Shown here: piece by piece, positions 11,505 to 23,345 of the stretch
How the letters are laid out: every line of letters begins with the position of its first letter
Position numbering within the stretch: the stretch's first letter is position 1
From: Drosophila pseudoobscura
Lineage: Eukaryota > Arthropoda > Insecta > Diptera > Drosophilidae
Direction of reading: 5' to 3'
Length of the DNA: 64,000 nucleotides
Assembly (NCBI RefSeq): GCF_009870125.1
Contig: NC_046683.1
Span: 44,469,869-44,533,868 of the forward strand
Position numbers and translations under genes: made by a program
Notes under the pieces: model-generated
Database searches by the model: none
Told to the model about the DNA's origin: nothing
What the model saw: the letters and a program-made list of their open reading frames with translations, nothing else

Positions 11505-12393
11505 AGAACTCGTGAAGATTTTTTAATAGTTCACACCACTAAGCGATCCTTTAATTTGATATTACTGTTAACATTTATTCTATTAAGAAACAGATGATGT
11601 CAGGAAAAGTTTATACGACGATTTTTGCGACTTAATTTGGCTCTAATCCTTAAACCAACTATGTGATTTAATTTATTTTTTGGTTAACTCTTTCGTCCTT
11701 CAGTCGAATCCGGGTCTTTCACATCACATACTTCTTCGCCTTTTTGCTAATAGGGTTCCAGGGGAATGTTCCGACCTGCTTCCGAGCGCGACAACTGCTG
11801 GATTGCGAATAACGCTGGGATGCATCTATGCTCTAGAGCACGAGTAGAACTCAAATTCTATATGTATTCTACACAACACTATCTATGTACACTATCTCTT
11901 CTGAAAGATCATTTATTGAAATTTGTTGATTGATCTTAATAATGTTCAAGTCATTTTAGCAACCAGTAGGTCCTTAATATCTCTGAAATACCCAGAATGA
12001 TATCTCTTGATTCGTTATGTCAGCAAAATAAGTGAACATTTTTAGAGATTTTTTAAATTTTCACAGCACAAATTAAAAAAAAAAAATTCCTAATAATATT
12101 CTGCTAAGAAAAAAAATTTAAAAAAATGTATATGCCGATGGATCTTGTGTTTGACTCAATTTGTTTTTAATCTTTTATCCAACTTCAATGCGATTTAATA
12201 TATTTTTTTGGTTCACTTTTTCGTCCTGCATTCGACTGTGTTTCTTCCATATCACATACTTTTTTGCCTGTATGCTAATAGGTTTCCAGGGGATTGTTCC
12301 GATCTGCTTCCGAACGCGACAACTGCTGGATTGCGAATAACGTTGGGCTGTCTGAGCATCAAAACTCTAGAGCTTGAGTAGAACTCAAATTCA
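11505..12393 (+). repeat. diverged tandem duplication, about 530-bp period
   Basis: Copy 1 is about 11505-11858 and copy 2 about 12035-12393, in the same orientation. The best block, 11755-11819 versus 12283-12347, is about 65 bp with roughly four differences. It includes CGACAACTGCTGGATTGCGA, identical in both copies. The flanks are much more diverged. Confidence 0.8.
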
Positions 12394-12906
12394 TTGAAGG
12401 CGAGTCATTTCCAATACATTTGCATTTAGCCAGCAGCATGAATATTTATGTAGGACCCACACAATCACAGAAGTCTGGTTCGAGTATCTGCCCTATAGCA
12501 TACATATAATAACGACACACCAGACCACACCACAACACACATCAACACAACCACAACCACATAGAGACACAGGCCATGCCACTTAGAGCTCTGAGCTCGT
12601 CGCCAGTGCCATTCATTGGAGTGTCTATGTCTATTCCATTACATATCAACACTTTGATCGTGTCAATCGATCACTTGGCTTGGCTGAGTACGGGACTGGG
12701 GGACCGCGACACCCTCCATCGAGTGTATCTCTGGAAGGGGCATTACAACATCATCGTCTTCGCCAACGGATGGGGGAGACTTTTGACCCATTTTAAGCAA
12801 ATGTGCTGGCATTCATTAGCATATAAAGATACCCAATTGTCTATCTTTTGGATATATTTTCAAGTGTGTCCCTTTCCCTGATCATTTGCCATTCACGCTC
12901 CGTGTA

Positions 12907-12931
12907 TCTCTCTCTCTCTCTCTCTCTCTCT
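12907..12931 (+). repeat. (CT)n microsatellite
   Basis: About 12 uninterrupted CT dinucleotides. Read on the minus strand this is a GAGA tract, a possible GAGA-factor or MSL-type binding sequence, but without other support. Confidence 0.9.
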
Positions 12932-13769
12932 GTTGTGGTGTCCGTAGTAATTACTTTTTCGAGTTCACAAGGAACTGTTTTATAAAGCGGCGGAAGTAAT
13001 TTGTTTTGATAACCTTTGGGATCAAAAATTTTGGTTTGCTTTCTGGTTAGACAGTCCATCGTCATATCTATTTATAGATCAAGCCCCTCCAGCACCATAG
13101 CATCAATCCTGAGCTCGAGTTTCCCTTATCTGCTGAAAGCTTCTAAAAAGCCATGTGTTTGAATTGAGCTCAAGCATTAAATATTCATTTTTTAAGGCCC
13201 AACCACTGTATGGGGTATTTTTCAAGGCTAATAATATTTTTAATTGAAGCCCAGTTTGATAAGATCAACACAAAACAAAAAGCACACCAACAAATTGCGT
13301 AGGCCTATTGAACTAAATTTGCATGCAACCAAAAATGAGATCTATTAAGAGCATCTCCTCGTTCAGACTCTGTAGACGATAGAAAAGCAGACTGTTAGTT
13401 TTTCTTGATGATCCGGGGCACTTTATATTTCGATTTGACTGATCACATTTTCAAACTTAACCAAACGAATTTCATCAACTCGTATAAGTAAGTTTTAAGT
13501 TTAAAGTAAAAAAATTGGCGAAGGATATTATCCGCAAATTCAGCGGACCATCATTGCGCATAGGAAATCAAAAAAATATATAAATATTTTTTCACAAGAA
13601 GTACCTTTTTTTCATTCAGAAAAAATACAACCATGTTTACACCACCTCCAACAAAATCAGTAGATTAAAGAATGGGTACTGCCTTTATATATTTTCTGTA
13701 ATATTCTTCAATTCATTTAACAACAAAATCTACCAAGAGTGAATGCGAGTAACTGTTTAAGCTTACATA

Positions 13770-16700
13770 TTATTTGCAGAACCGCTGGGATTTTTCGCAT
13801 ACTTCCTGCAAAGGGTTCCAGAAAAGTCCAGAATTACAGCTCATTATTACACCGCGCTCACCAAAACACTTAATATATTTCGAACAGTCAGTTGGAAGAA
13901 CGTCGAAACTCATACCCATTTTACAAGATATTATTTCATTCTTTTGTAGAGTTTTGCAGGAGCTACTGAACCAATCACATATTTTAAGGTTTTGGTTCCA
14001 ATACAAAGGCTCAGGACACTTCTGCACGATTGGTTGACCATTACTGCACTGGATATATTTCGTACAATCAGTTGGGTCTGGTAGAAAATCCATGCCGTGC
14101 TTGCAAACAGTTTCCTCGGGATCCACTTTATTATAGCATCCGCTGTCATCATACCCACAGTAGAAATTCTGATAGTTCCAGAAGAGATCATCTGGACAAT
14201 GCATGATGTACTCATGTCCGTTGCTGCACTGAATAAATTTATGGCAATCCGATGGATGCGGTAAGTATGGAGCGCCACTTGCACATGACATAGGCGGTAT
14301 AGGAGAAGGTGATATCGCCGGGCTAGACGTCGATCCAGTGGTAGAATCTACTTTAGCAGTGGTGCTCTCTATAGGAGCAGAAGTAGCACCATCCTCAGCT
14401 GTGGTGATTTCTACAAGGAAGAAGTCAAATGATCAGCTCTGGGGCTCTTATCAGGAGCAGAAGTAATATCCTAATTACCTGTGGTGCTTTCTTCAGAAGC
14501 AGAAGTAGTATCGTCCTGAACTGTGCTGTCTTCAGGATCAGACGTTGTATCGGCTTCAGCTGTGGTGCTTTCTTTAGGAGCAGATGTAGAATCGTCCTCA
14601 GATGTAGTGCTTTCGTCAGGTTCGGATGTCGAATTCTTAACCGTAGTGCTTTCTTCAGGTTCAGACGTCGAATCCTCTTCAGCTGTGGTGCTTTCTTCAG
14701 GATCTGATGTCGAATCTTCAGCTGTGGTGCTTTCTTCAGGAGCAGAAGTAGTATCGTCATCAGCTGTAGTGGTGACTTCAGGAGCAGAAGTAGAATCCTC
14801 TTTAGCTGTGGTGCTTTCTTCAGGATCTGATGTCGAATCTTCAGCTGTGGTGATTTCTCCAGGAGCAGAAGTTGTTTCGACCTCAGTTGTGGTACTTTCA
14901 TTAGGGTCAGAAGTCGAATCTTCAGTTGTCGTGCTTTCTTCAGGAGCAGAAGTAGAATCTCCTTCAGCAGTAGTGCTTTCTTCAGGTTCAGACGTCGAAT
15001 CTTCAGCTGTGGTGCTTATCTCAGGTGCCGCGGAAGTCGAATCTTCAGCTGTGGTGCTTTCTTCAGGAGCAGAAGTAGTATCGTCATCAGCTGTAGTGCT
15101 TTCTTCAGGTTCAGACGTCGAATCCTCTTCAGCTGTGGTGCTTTCTTCAGGATCTGATGTCGAATCTTCAGCTGTGGTGATTTCTTCAGGAGCAGAAGTA
15201 GTTTCGACCTCAGTTGTGGTACTTTCATTAGGGTCAGATGTCGAAACTTCAGCTGTACTGCTTTCTTCAGGTTTTGACGTCGAATCTTCAGCTGTTGTGC
15301 TTTCTTCAGGAGTATAAGTAGAATCGTCCTCAGCTGTGGTGCTTTCTTCAGGAGTAGAAGTAGAATCTCCTTCAGCTGTAGTGCTTTCTTCAGGTTCAGA
15401 CGTCGAATCTTCAGCTGTGGTGCTTATCTCAGGTGCCGCGGAAGTCAAATCTTCAGCTGTGGTGCTTTCTTCAGGAGAAGAAGATGAATCGTCCTCAGCT
15501 GTGGTGCTTTCTTCAGGAGTAGAAGTGGAATCGTCCTCTGCCGTGGAGTTTTCTTCAGGTTCAGATGTCGAAATTTCTGCTGTGGTGCTTTCTTCAGGAG
15601 CAGAAGTAGTATCGTCATCAGCTGTAGTGGTGACTTCAGGAGCAGAAGTAGAATCCTCTTCAGCTGTGGTGCTTTCTTCAGGCTCGGATGTCGAATTTTC
15701 AACTGTGGTGCTTTTTTCTGGAGCAGAAGTAGAATCGTCCTCAGCTGTGGTGCTTTCTTCAGGTTCAGATGTCGAATCTTCAGCTGTGGTGCTTATCTCA
15801 GTTGCCGCGGAAGTCGAATCTTCAGCTGTGGTGCTTTCTTCAGGAGCAGAAGTAGAATCTCCTTCAGCTGTAGTGCTTTCTTCAGGTTCAGACGTCGAAT
15901 CTTCATCTGTGGTGCTTATCTCAGGTGAAGCGGAAGTAGAATCTTCAGCTGTGGTGCTTTCTTCAGGAGAAGAAGATGAATCGTCCTCTGCCGTGGAGTT
16001 TTCTTCAGGTTCAGATGTCCAATCTTCAGTTGTGGTGCTTTCTTCAGGAGGAGAAGTAGAATCGCTTTCAGTTGTCGTGCTTTCTTCAGGTTCGGAGGTT
16101 GAATCTTCAACAGTTGTGCTTTCTTCAGGAGCAAAAGAAGAATCCTCTTCAGCTGTGGTGCTTTCATCTGGTGCAGAGGTAGAATCGCCTTCAGCTGTAG
16201 TGCTTTCTTCAGGCTCAGATGTCGAATCTTCAACTGTGGTGCTTATCTCAGTTGCCGCGGAAGTCGAATCTTCAGCTGTGGTGCTTTCTTCAGGAGCAGA
16301 AGTAGAATCGCCTTCAGCTGTAGTGCTTTCTTCAGGTTCAGACGTCGAATCTTCAGCTGTGGTGCTTATCTCAGGTGCCGCGGAAGTCGAATCTTCAGCT
16401 GTGGTGCTTTCTTCAGGAGAAGAAGATGAATCGTCCTCTGCCGTGGAGTTTTCTTCAGGTTCAGATGTCGAAATTTCAGCTGTGGTGCTTTCTTCAGGAG
16501 CAGAAGTAGTATCGTCATCAGCTGTAGTGGTGACTTCAGGAGCAGAAGTAGAATCCTCTTCAGCTGTGGTGCTTTCTTCAGGCTCGGATGTCGAATTTTC
16601 AACTGTGGTGCTTTTTTCTGGAGCAGAAGTAGAATCGTCCTCAGCTGTGGTGCTTTCTTCAGGTTCAGATGTCGAATCTTCAGCTGTGGTGCTTATCTCA

Positions 16701-19402
16701 GTTGCCGCGGAAGTCGAATCTTCAGCTGTGGTGCTTTCTTCAGGAGCAGAAGTAGAATCTCCTTCAGCTGTAGTGCTTTCCTCAGGTTCAGACGTCGAAT
16801 CTTCATCTGTGGTGCTTATCTCAGGTGAAGCGGAAGTAGAATCTTCAGCTGTGGTGCTTTCTTCAGGAGAAGAAGATGAATCGTCCTCTGCCGTGGAGTT
16901 TTCTTCAGGTTCAGATGTCCAATCTTCAGTTGTGGTGCTTTCTTCAGGAGGAGAAGTAGAATCGCTTTCAGTTGTCGTGCTTTCTTCAGGTTCGGAGGTT
17001 GAATCTTCAACAGTTGTGCTTTCTTCAGGAGCAGAAGAAGAATCCTCTTCAGCTGTGGTGCTTTCATCTGGTGCAGAGGTAGAATCGCCTTCAGCTGTAG
17101 TGCTTTCTTCAGGCTCGGATGTCGAATCTTCAACTGTGGTGCTTATCTCAGTTGCCGCGGAAGTCGAATCTTCAGCTGTGGTGCTTTCTTCAGGAGCAGA
17201 AGTAGAATCTCCTTCAGCTGTAGTGCTTTCTTCAGGTTCAGACGTCGAATATTCAGCTGTGGTGCTTATCTCAGGTGCCGCGGAAGTCGAATCTTCAGCT
17301 GTGGTGCTTTCTTCAGGAGTAGAAGTGTAATCGTCATCAACTGTGGTGCTTTCTTCAGGAGTAGAAGTAGAATCGTCCTCTGCCGTGGAGTTTTCTTCAG
17401 GTTCAGATGTCGAAACTTCAACTGTGGTGGTTTCTTCAGGAGCAGAAGTAGTATCGTCAGCAGCTGTAGTGGTGACTTCAGGAGCAGAAGTAGAATCCTC
17501 TTCAGCTGTGGTGCTTTCTTCAGGCTCTGATGTCGAATCTTCAGCTGTAGTGGTGACTTCAGGTTCAGATGTCGAATCTTCAGCTGTTGTGCTTTCTTCA
17601 GAAGCAAAAGTAGAATCGCCTTCAGCTGAAGTGCTTTCTTCAGATTCAGACGTCGAATCTTCAGCTGTGGTGATAATCTCAGTTGCCGCGGAAGTCGAAT
17701 CTTCAGCTGTGGTGCTTTCTTCAGGAGCAGAAGTAGAATCTCCTTCAGCTGTAGTGCTTTCTTCAGGTTCAGACGTCGAATCTTCAGCTGTGGTGCTTAT
17801 CTCAGGTGCCGCGGAAGTCGAATCTTCAGCTGTGGTGCTTTCTTCAGGAGAAGAAGATGAATCGTCCTCAGCTGTGGTGCGTTCTTCAGGAGTAGAAGTA
17901 GAATAGTCCTCTGCCGTGGAGTTTTCTTCAGGTTCAGATGTCGAAACTTCAGCTGTGGTGCTTTCTTCAGGAGCAGAAGTAGTATCGTCATCAGCTGTAG
18001 TGGTGACTTCAGGAGCAGAAGTAGAATCCTCTTCAGCTGTGGTGCGTTCTTCAGGCTCGGATGTCGAATCTTCAACTGCGGTGCTTTCTTCAGGAGCAGA
18101 AGTAGAATCTCCTTCAGCTGTAGTGCTTTCTTTAGGTTCAGACGTCGAATCTTCAGCTGTGGTGCTTAGCTCAGGTGCCGCGGAAGTTGAATCTTCAGCT
18201 GTGGTGCTTTCTTCAGGAGCAGAAGAAGAATCGTCCTTAGTTGTGGTGCTTTCTTCAGGAGTAGAAGTAAAATCGTCCTCTGCCGTGGGATTTTCTTCAG
18301 GTTCAGATGTCGAAACTTCATCTGTGGTGCTTTCTTCAGGAGCAGAAGTAGTATCGTCATCAGCTGTAGTGGTGACTTCAGGAGCAGAAGTAGAATCCTC
18401 TTCAGCTGTGGTGCTTTCTTCAGGATCTGATGTCGAATCTTCAGCTGTGGTGATTTCTCCAGGAGCAGAAGTAGTATCGACCTCAGTTGTGGTACTTTCA
18501 TTAGGGTCAGACGTCAATTCTTCAGTTGTGGTGCTTTCTTCAGGAGCAGAAGTAGAATCGCCTTCAGTTGTCGAGCTTTCTTCAGGTTCGGAAGTCGAAT
18601 CTTCAACTGTTGTGCTTTCTTCAGGAGCAGAAGAAGAATCCTCTTCAGCAGTGGTGCTTTCATCTGGTGCAGAGGTAGAATCGCCTTCAGCTGTAGTGCT
18701 TTCTTCAGGCTCGGATGTCGAATCTTCAACTGTGGTGCTTTTTTCTGGAGCAGAAGTAGAATCGTCCTCAGCTGTGGGGCTTTCTTCAGGTTCAGATGTC
18801 AAATCTTCACCTGTGGTACTTATCTCCGGTGCAGTAGAACTCGAATCTTCAGCTGTGGTGCTTTTTTCAGGAGCAGAAGTAGAGTCGTCCTTAGCTGTGG
18901 TGCTTTCTTCAGGTTCAGATGTCGAATCTTGAACTGTGGTGCTTATATCAGGGGCTGCAGATGTCGAATCATTAGCTTTTGTGCTTTCTTCAGAAATAGA
19001 ACGAGTAGTATCGTCCTCAGATGTGTTGTTTTCTTCCGGAGCAGAAGTCGTATTGTCCCCAGCTGTGGTGCTCTCCGCAGGTGCAAAAGTCGAATGTGCG
19101 GCTGATGTTCTCTCTTCATGTGCAGATGTAATATCGTTTGCTATAGTTGTTTTTTTATGATTAAATTTTGTATCTCGGTCAAACTGTGAGTCATATTCAA
19201 TTAGATTGTTTTTCACTTGCGCACTTTTTAAATGCACTTTTTCAACCGAGGCACTCTCAGCTTTTTTGAGTATGATTTGGCTGAGCACTACTAGTAATAT
19301 TGTAAAGCTGAATAAATCTCGTGAAGAAGCCTTCAAAGACATCGTTGGTCTTTTAACAGTTGGGGAGCGTAACGAATTCGCGTATGAGTTAAAGACAAAC
19401 AT
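13770..19402 (-). CDS. secreted mucin with Ser/Thr/Glu repeats and three C-terminal CBM_14 domains, 1854 aa
   Basis: Exons 14479-19402 and 13770-14410 join in phase 1. The N-terminus has two in-frame Met codons; the second begins a hydrophobic signal segment (MSLKASSRDLFSFTILLVVL). TATA spacing puts the transcription start near 19412, so the first Met may be used and the signal would then be internal to a 20-residue extension. Residues about 70-1640 are an acidic Thr/Ser repeat of 12-13 residues (ESTTAEDSTSEPE, ESTTAEGDSTSAPE), expected to be heavily O-glycosylated. The C-terminal exon carries three complete CBM_14 modules (CASGAPYLPHPSDCHKFIQC, CKHGMDFLPDPTDC, CKMGMSFDVLPTDC). This is the layout of a mucin anchored to chitin, as in peritrophic membrane mucins. 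Confidence 0.87.
15530..17230 (-). repeat. 900-bp higher-order duplication inside the mucin repeat
   Basis: About 15530-16330 recurs nearly unchanged at about 16430-17230, an offset of exactly 900 bp (300 codons). For example the segments 15916-16233 and 16816-17133 differ at very few bases, while the basic 36-39-bp units differ much more. This points to a recent unequal crossover. Confidence 0.85.
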
Positions 19403-19435
19403 TTAGAGAAGTGATACTCGGGCGTTGTGCATTGA

Positions 19436-19443
19436 TATTTATA
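19436..19443 (-). promoter_or_regulatory. TATA box for the mucin gene
   Basis: TATAAATA on the minus strand, about 34 bp above the first in-frame ATG at 19402. An Inr-like TATCACT lies at the expected distance, giving a very short leader. Confidence 0.65.
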
Positions 19444-19615
19444 AGTAAAGCTATAGGTAGCTCATTGCACTTCTTATCAGATCTTTTTGTGTGAAACCCG
19501 TTATCTATAAGGGGAAACCTCTTGAGTTGTCGGCTACAAAAATTTAATTGCTTAAATGTATTTTGTATTATTGCATTTATTGGGAACGCATTTTCGTTTG
19601 TTACGACATAAACGT

Positions 19616-20263
19616 TCATTGCTCCTGATTGTCTTCAGGGTACGCAAAGCGGGAGTCGCATGTGTAGTCACAGCTCTGGAGTGGCTGGCTCCAGAAAAGC
19701 CCACTCGGACAGTTCTGTTTAATTCCGATATTGTAGACACACTGAATGTACTTGCTGCAGTCCGGCTCATAGGGTAGAAACGGTAGGCCAGATGAACAGT
19801 CATCTGGCGACTCGGTTCCAGCGGGAACGTCGATATTCTCACAGTACTGTGAGTCCCAGCCGCAAACATTTAGCGAAGGGTCCCAGTAGAGGCCTGATGG
19901 ACAGAGTTTTAAAACTCCCTCCCCATACAAGCATTGATAGTACTGCTGACAGTTAGGCGCTGCTAGGAATTCCTCGCCCTCTTCGCATAGAACGGGGGCA
20001 GGTAGTGTAGTGTCGATTTCTTGGGGCTCCGTTTCAGTGCTGGGATCTAATGTTGTCGATTCGGATGCTGTGGAATCGAGTATCGTTTGTTCCTCCGCTG
20101 TGGTCTCTGTCGCACCATCCTCAACAGGCAACGCGATCGCATGACCCACAAGGTATGCAAGCATTCCAAGAGTAACCACAGCCCTGTTCAGACCTGTAAG
20201 CATAAAACAAACTTTCGAGTAGTGTTTGGTACAGCAGCCAAAAGTTATGCTCCTACCTCTCAT
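19616..20263 (-). CDS. secreted CBM_14 protein, 194 aa, two domains
   Basis: Coding exons 20257-20263 (ATGAGAG) and 19616-20193 give 194 aa. The intron has a GTAGGA donor and a CTTACAG acceptor. The spliced start (MRGLNRAVVTLGMLAYLVGH) is a convincing signal peptide; reading through the intron is not. A Thr/Glu-rich stalk (about residues 25-65) is followed by two CBM_14 modules: CEEGEEFLAAPNCQQYYQC to YC, and CSSGLPFLPYEPDCSKYIQC to TC. The tail is short and acidic. The TATA box is at 20313-20320. It sits head to tail with the mucin gene and is probably co-expressed with its neighbours. Confidence 0.88.
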   Translation of the reverse strand: MRGRSITFGCCTKHYSKVCFMLTGLNRAVVTLGMLAYLVGHAIALPVEDGATETTAEEQTILDSTASESTTLDPSTETEPQEIDTTLPAPVLCEEGEEFLAAPNCQQYYQCLYGEGVLKLCPSGLYWDPSLNVCGWDSQYCENIDVPAGTESPDDCSSGLPFLPYEPDCSKYIQCVYNIGIKQNCPSGLFWSQPLQSCDYTCDSRFAYPEDNQEQ

Positions 20264-20312
20264 ATTTGTGAATACGTTGCGGCAATGTTTCGATTATTCT
20301 TAGGGCATTCCG

Positions 20313-20320
20313 CTTATATA
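20313..20320 (-). promoter_or_regulatory. TATA box for the 19616-20263 gene
   Basis: TATATAAG on the minus strand, about 50 bp above the start codon. The predicted start is near 20289, with a leader of about 26 nt. Confidence 0.65.
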
Positions 20321-20339
20321 GCCCCTTTCTGTACTTCCC

Positions 20340-22169
20340 ATTGCGTCGTTCATGTCTAATCAATTTTGATTACACTTGTATAGGAAGCCGACGTAAAATA
20401 AACATTTTATGGCCTATCATTCTTATCTACCAATGCAATTTACGAGTAGATTTCCGATTTAGAAATATAAAAGCTTCAGTGATTCAGTGGAGAGTCGACT
20501 ATAGCATACCTGGTCTTAAAGAGGAATCTCCTCAAATCTGTAAATTCATGTTAAAAACGGGTTATGCGATTTAGATAATATTTAAATTTAGATTATAATC
20601 GGACTTATGGTTTGTCTTATGTGCATTAAGGTTTAGATGCAACAGCATTCAGTTTTTGTAACTCATAATACTTCTTGAGAACCGGGAAAATATCTTTCCA
20701 TACAGGTACATATGCAATTGATTAGAACGGAAAACTAGAAGTGTTCTGAGAAATATAGAAATGTAAACTTTGTTTCCATTAAAAGGTGGGTTACAATGCA
20801 ATCATTAAAAAGCCAATCTCAACAGCCATTTAAAAGTTAAGTGAGTCATGATCTGAACGAAAATCTGACCGGTGTTTTGAAAATATTTAGTTTCCAGGCT
20901 ATTTTAATAACGAGGGGGAACGTTGTGAGTTGCTGCTGCGACCGGGACTCTACATTTCTAACCGATACTTAGTCAATGGCTACATGACAAAGAGTGCGTG
21001 CGGGAGAGACAGAAAACGTCTCTTAACGTGTCGTCGGGGCTGCGTAGCCCCTACAAATTAATTTGTTCCTTTTAGCTATACAAATGATCCGATCTTATCC
21101 AGATTCGGCAATGTGGTAGATATGCTCAGTCTTTATGATTGTGTTTTTAGTTTTCTCGTATCTTCAATATTGTAGAAATACAATACAATACACTTGCAAC
21201 AGTGACATATCACAGAAGTCTGGATGCAAAATTTCGCTCGGATCGACTCGGCTATTGATGCTGATCAAGAAAATATATGTACATATACTTTATGGGGTCG
21301 GAAACGCTTCCTTCTGGACATTACACACATATACTATACTCATTTTGAGTATCGGGTATAATCAAGAGCTAACAGGGAATACATAAGCAACATACAACTA
21401 CTTTGTACACAGTCTATAAAGAATTTTAAGTTAGTAATTCAGAAATTGCCCCGAAAATATGCAATACCAAATTGGCGATGTGCGAAACAATAAACTGTGA
21501 ATGTCAAACTGCTGGTCCCCGTCGCCTGACACTATACTGTTCCCAAGCCCCACGTACCCGTTACCTATTGCCCAAAATACCGATCTTATCTTATCTTACA
21601 TTAAAGAGGGTGCTTTCATTTCCGTTTTAATCGAATCAAAAGTAAACCAAAAGTAGCTACGTTTACTAATGGTATCTTGAACTTGGATATTAATTTTTTG
21701 ACATAAAAAATGATTTTCTTTTATAATAATACCAACAATCAGAGGACATTACCTCCAAAAACAATGGGAAAAAGTCCCTTTACTTAATTCTGACTACGAA
21801 AATTTTTAAATTATTATCTAATCAGTTTTAAACTGTCATAAATTGATTTGAAGTTTTTCGAAACTCTTTCATACGACATTCAATAGACTATCTGGCCTTA
21901 ATTGCATTGAAAATCTAATGGAATTCAGATTAAATTCGACAAAGATGCTAACAATAAGATTACCAACAATTACCAACAAGGATATACCTTCAATTAATTT
22001 ATTAATTAAATCGAATTAATTACGAGTAGTAATAAGTAGTATCTCTCCCACTACTATCATAGGACAATCATCATGTATCATGTATATCAAGATAAGAAGA
22101 ACACATCGGTGTCTTGTGAATGCTAATTAGATGCAGATGACAGTGCAGCTGTGGTGCACTTGCAAATGG
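20340..22169. other. intergenic, AT-rich, with one DINE-1 copy
   Basis: No gene is visible. Apart from the DINE-1 copy the sequence is AT-rich and non-coding; only short open frames without family features occur. Confidence 0.65.
20916..21365 (-). mobile_element. DINE-1-like element, reverse orientation
   Basis: It begins with CGAGGGGGAACGTTGTGAGTT, the reverse complement of the 3' tail of the copy at 31131-31945. It contains TCGGCTATTGATGCTGATCAAG and GGGGTCGGAAACG and ends at GAGTATCGGGTATAA, the subterminal inverted repeat. The GTCY microsatellite core is mostly deleted. Confidence 0.75.
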
Positions 22170-22177
22170 TATAAATA
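22170..22177 (+). promoter_or_regulatory. TATA box for the 22304-23026 gene
   Basis: TATAAATA, with predicted transcription start near 22200. The leader then contains a small ATGAAAC followed by a good GTAAGT donor at 22250. Confidence 0.65.
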
Positions 22178-22303
22178 ACTGGACAATGATGAACAGACCA
22201 TTAGTTTGGGTTAATAGTGAATCAAGTCAACTACTGAATGATATGAAACGTAAGTTAAGCATACAAATAATATCCTAAAAGGTACTAAGGCAAACCGCCA
22301 TTG

Positions 22304-23026
22304 ATGGTGCCAGTGGTCTGGATATTCATCTCCTTGCAGCTAATGCTCCTGGCGACTTCCCTCAACGCCAGAAGATGTGTCCGTCCCACGTCGACTAGCG
22401 TTGCACCAGGAACTACGTCGAAACCAACGTCAACCACACCCAATCCCACAGATGACGACTCAATGGAAACATCCCTAGGAACAACTGATACTTCGACGCC
22501 AGTACCCACCGACGATGATCCAACTGATGCCTCCTCTGACCCATCGGGAGAAACTACTGATGCACCATCGGATCCATCGGAAGAAACTACTGAGGCTCCA
22601 TCGGATCCATCCGGAGAAACTACTGGTTCACCTTCGGATCCATCGGGAGAGACTACTGACGCTCCATCGGATCCATCCGGAGAAACTACTGGTTCACCTT
22701 CGGATCCATCGGGAGAGACTACTGACGCTCCATCGGATCCATCCGGAGAAACTACCGGTTCATTTTCGGATCCATCCGAAGAGACTACTATTGCACAATC
22801 GGATCCATCGGATGAATCTACTGATACACCCCCAACAACAAAAGCTCCTCCCAACATAGACGCGACCGCAGTTTGCCAGGCATATCCAACAGCCCACTAC
22901 TTGCAATATCCCTACGATTGTCATATGTTTATCCAGTGCGATGGTAATGTGGGATATATACATACTTGTCCAGACGAGCTCTTCTGGGACTCGAAGGAAT
23001 TAACCTGCGGTACGGCTTGTAAATAA
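22304..23026 (+). CDS. secreted Thr/Ser/Pro-rich protein with one C-terminal CBM_14 domain, about 240 aa
   Basis: Read without an intron from the ATG at 22304, the protein begins MVPVVWIFISLQLMLLATSL, a good signal peptide. A repeat of about 11 residues (DPSGETTDAPS, DPSGETTGSPS) fills residues about 70-170. One complete CBM_14 module ends the protein (CQAYPTAHYLQYPYDCHMFI to CGTACK). The start is uncertain: the leader has ATGAAAC at 22243 followed by GTAAGT, and a CCTTGCAG acceptor ends at 22340, the same plan as four other genes here. Joining these puts the frame off by one base. So either the unspliced ATG is used or the tiny-exon start is broken in this sequence. The protein is likely a peritrophic or cuticular mucin-like chitin binder. 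Confidence 0.78.
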   Translation: MVPVVWIFISLQLMLLATSLNARRCVRPTSTSVAPGTTSKPTSTTPNPTDDDSMETSLGTTDTSTPVPTDDDPTDASSDPSGETTDAPSDPSEETTEAPSDPSGETTGSPSDPSGETTDAPSDPSGETTGSPSDPSGETTDAPSDPSGETTGSFSDPSEETTIAQSDPSDESTDTPPTTKAPPNIDATAVCQAYPTAHYLQYPYDCHMFIQCDGNVGYIHTCPDELFWDSKELTCGTACK

Positions 23027-23345
23027 AGTGTTATGAAAAGCAGGTTTCAAGCCTCCATGCATTTTATATTTAGTGTTCCCATATACTTGGATCTAAGCGA
23101 TCTAGAAACGAGACCGTAGTTCCTGAAATTCAGTTCCATTCATAATTTTGAAGATTCCGAGCTACGAATGGGGAGTGGTCGTAGTCGATAGATCTTCGTC
23201 GCCTTCCAGGAACCCACGGAAGAGTTCACACCTCAATTAAACTGACAAGATGGGCGCGTGTTCGACACGATCAACATAATTGAATGAGATAAGGGCTGCC
23301 AGCGAAGGCAAATGAAGATCGCTGGCAATCACCCACTATGTATTG

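Larger units (their letters stand above)
11067..13769. other. intergenic region with promoter leader, a tandem duplication and a CT microsatellite
   Basis: The first part is the presumed 5' leader and promoter of the repeat-protein gene. Next come two diverged copies of a roughly 530-bp segment (see the repeat entry), a (CT)n tract at 12907-12931 and AT-rich DNA. A 101-codon open frame at 12576-12881 has no support (no signal peptide, no family resemblance). Confidence 0.6.

Noticed and set aside
12576-12881. 101-codon open frame in the intergenic region
   Set aside because: No signal peptide, no recognisable domain, no promoter or splice support; length is within chance.
12907-12931. (CT)n tract as an MSL recognition site for dosage compensation
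   Set aside because: This would need evidence that the region is X-linked in this species and MSL binding data; a bare dinucleotide repeat is not enough.
14523-18932. Plus-strand open frames of 187-664 codons (VVLSSGSDVESS type) and alternative minus frames opposite or within the mucin repeat
   Set aside because: Shadows of the repeat. The sense frame reads through to three CBM_14 domains and has a TATA box and signal peptide.
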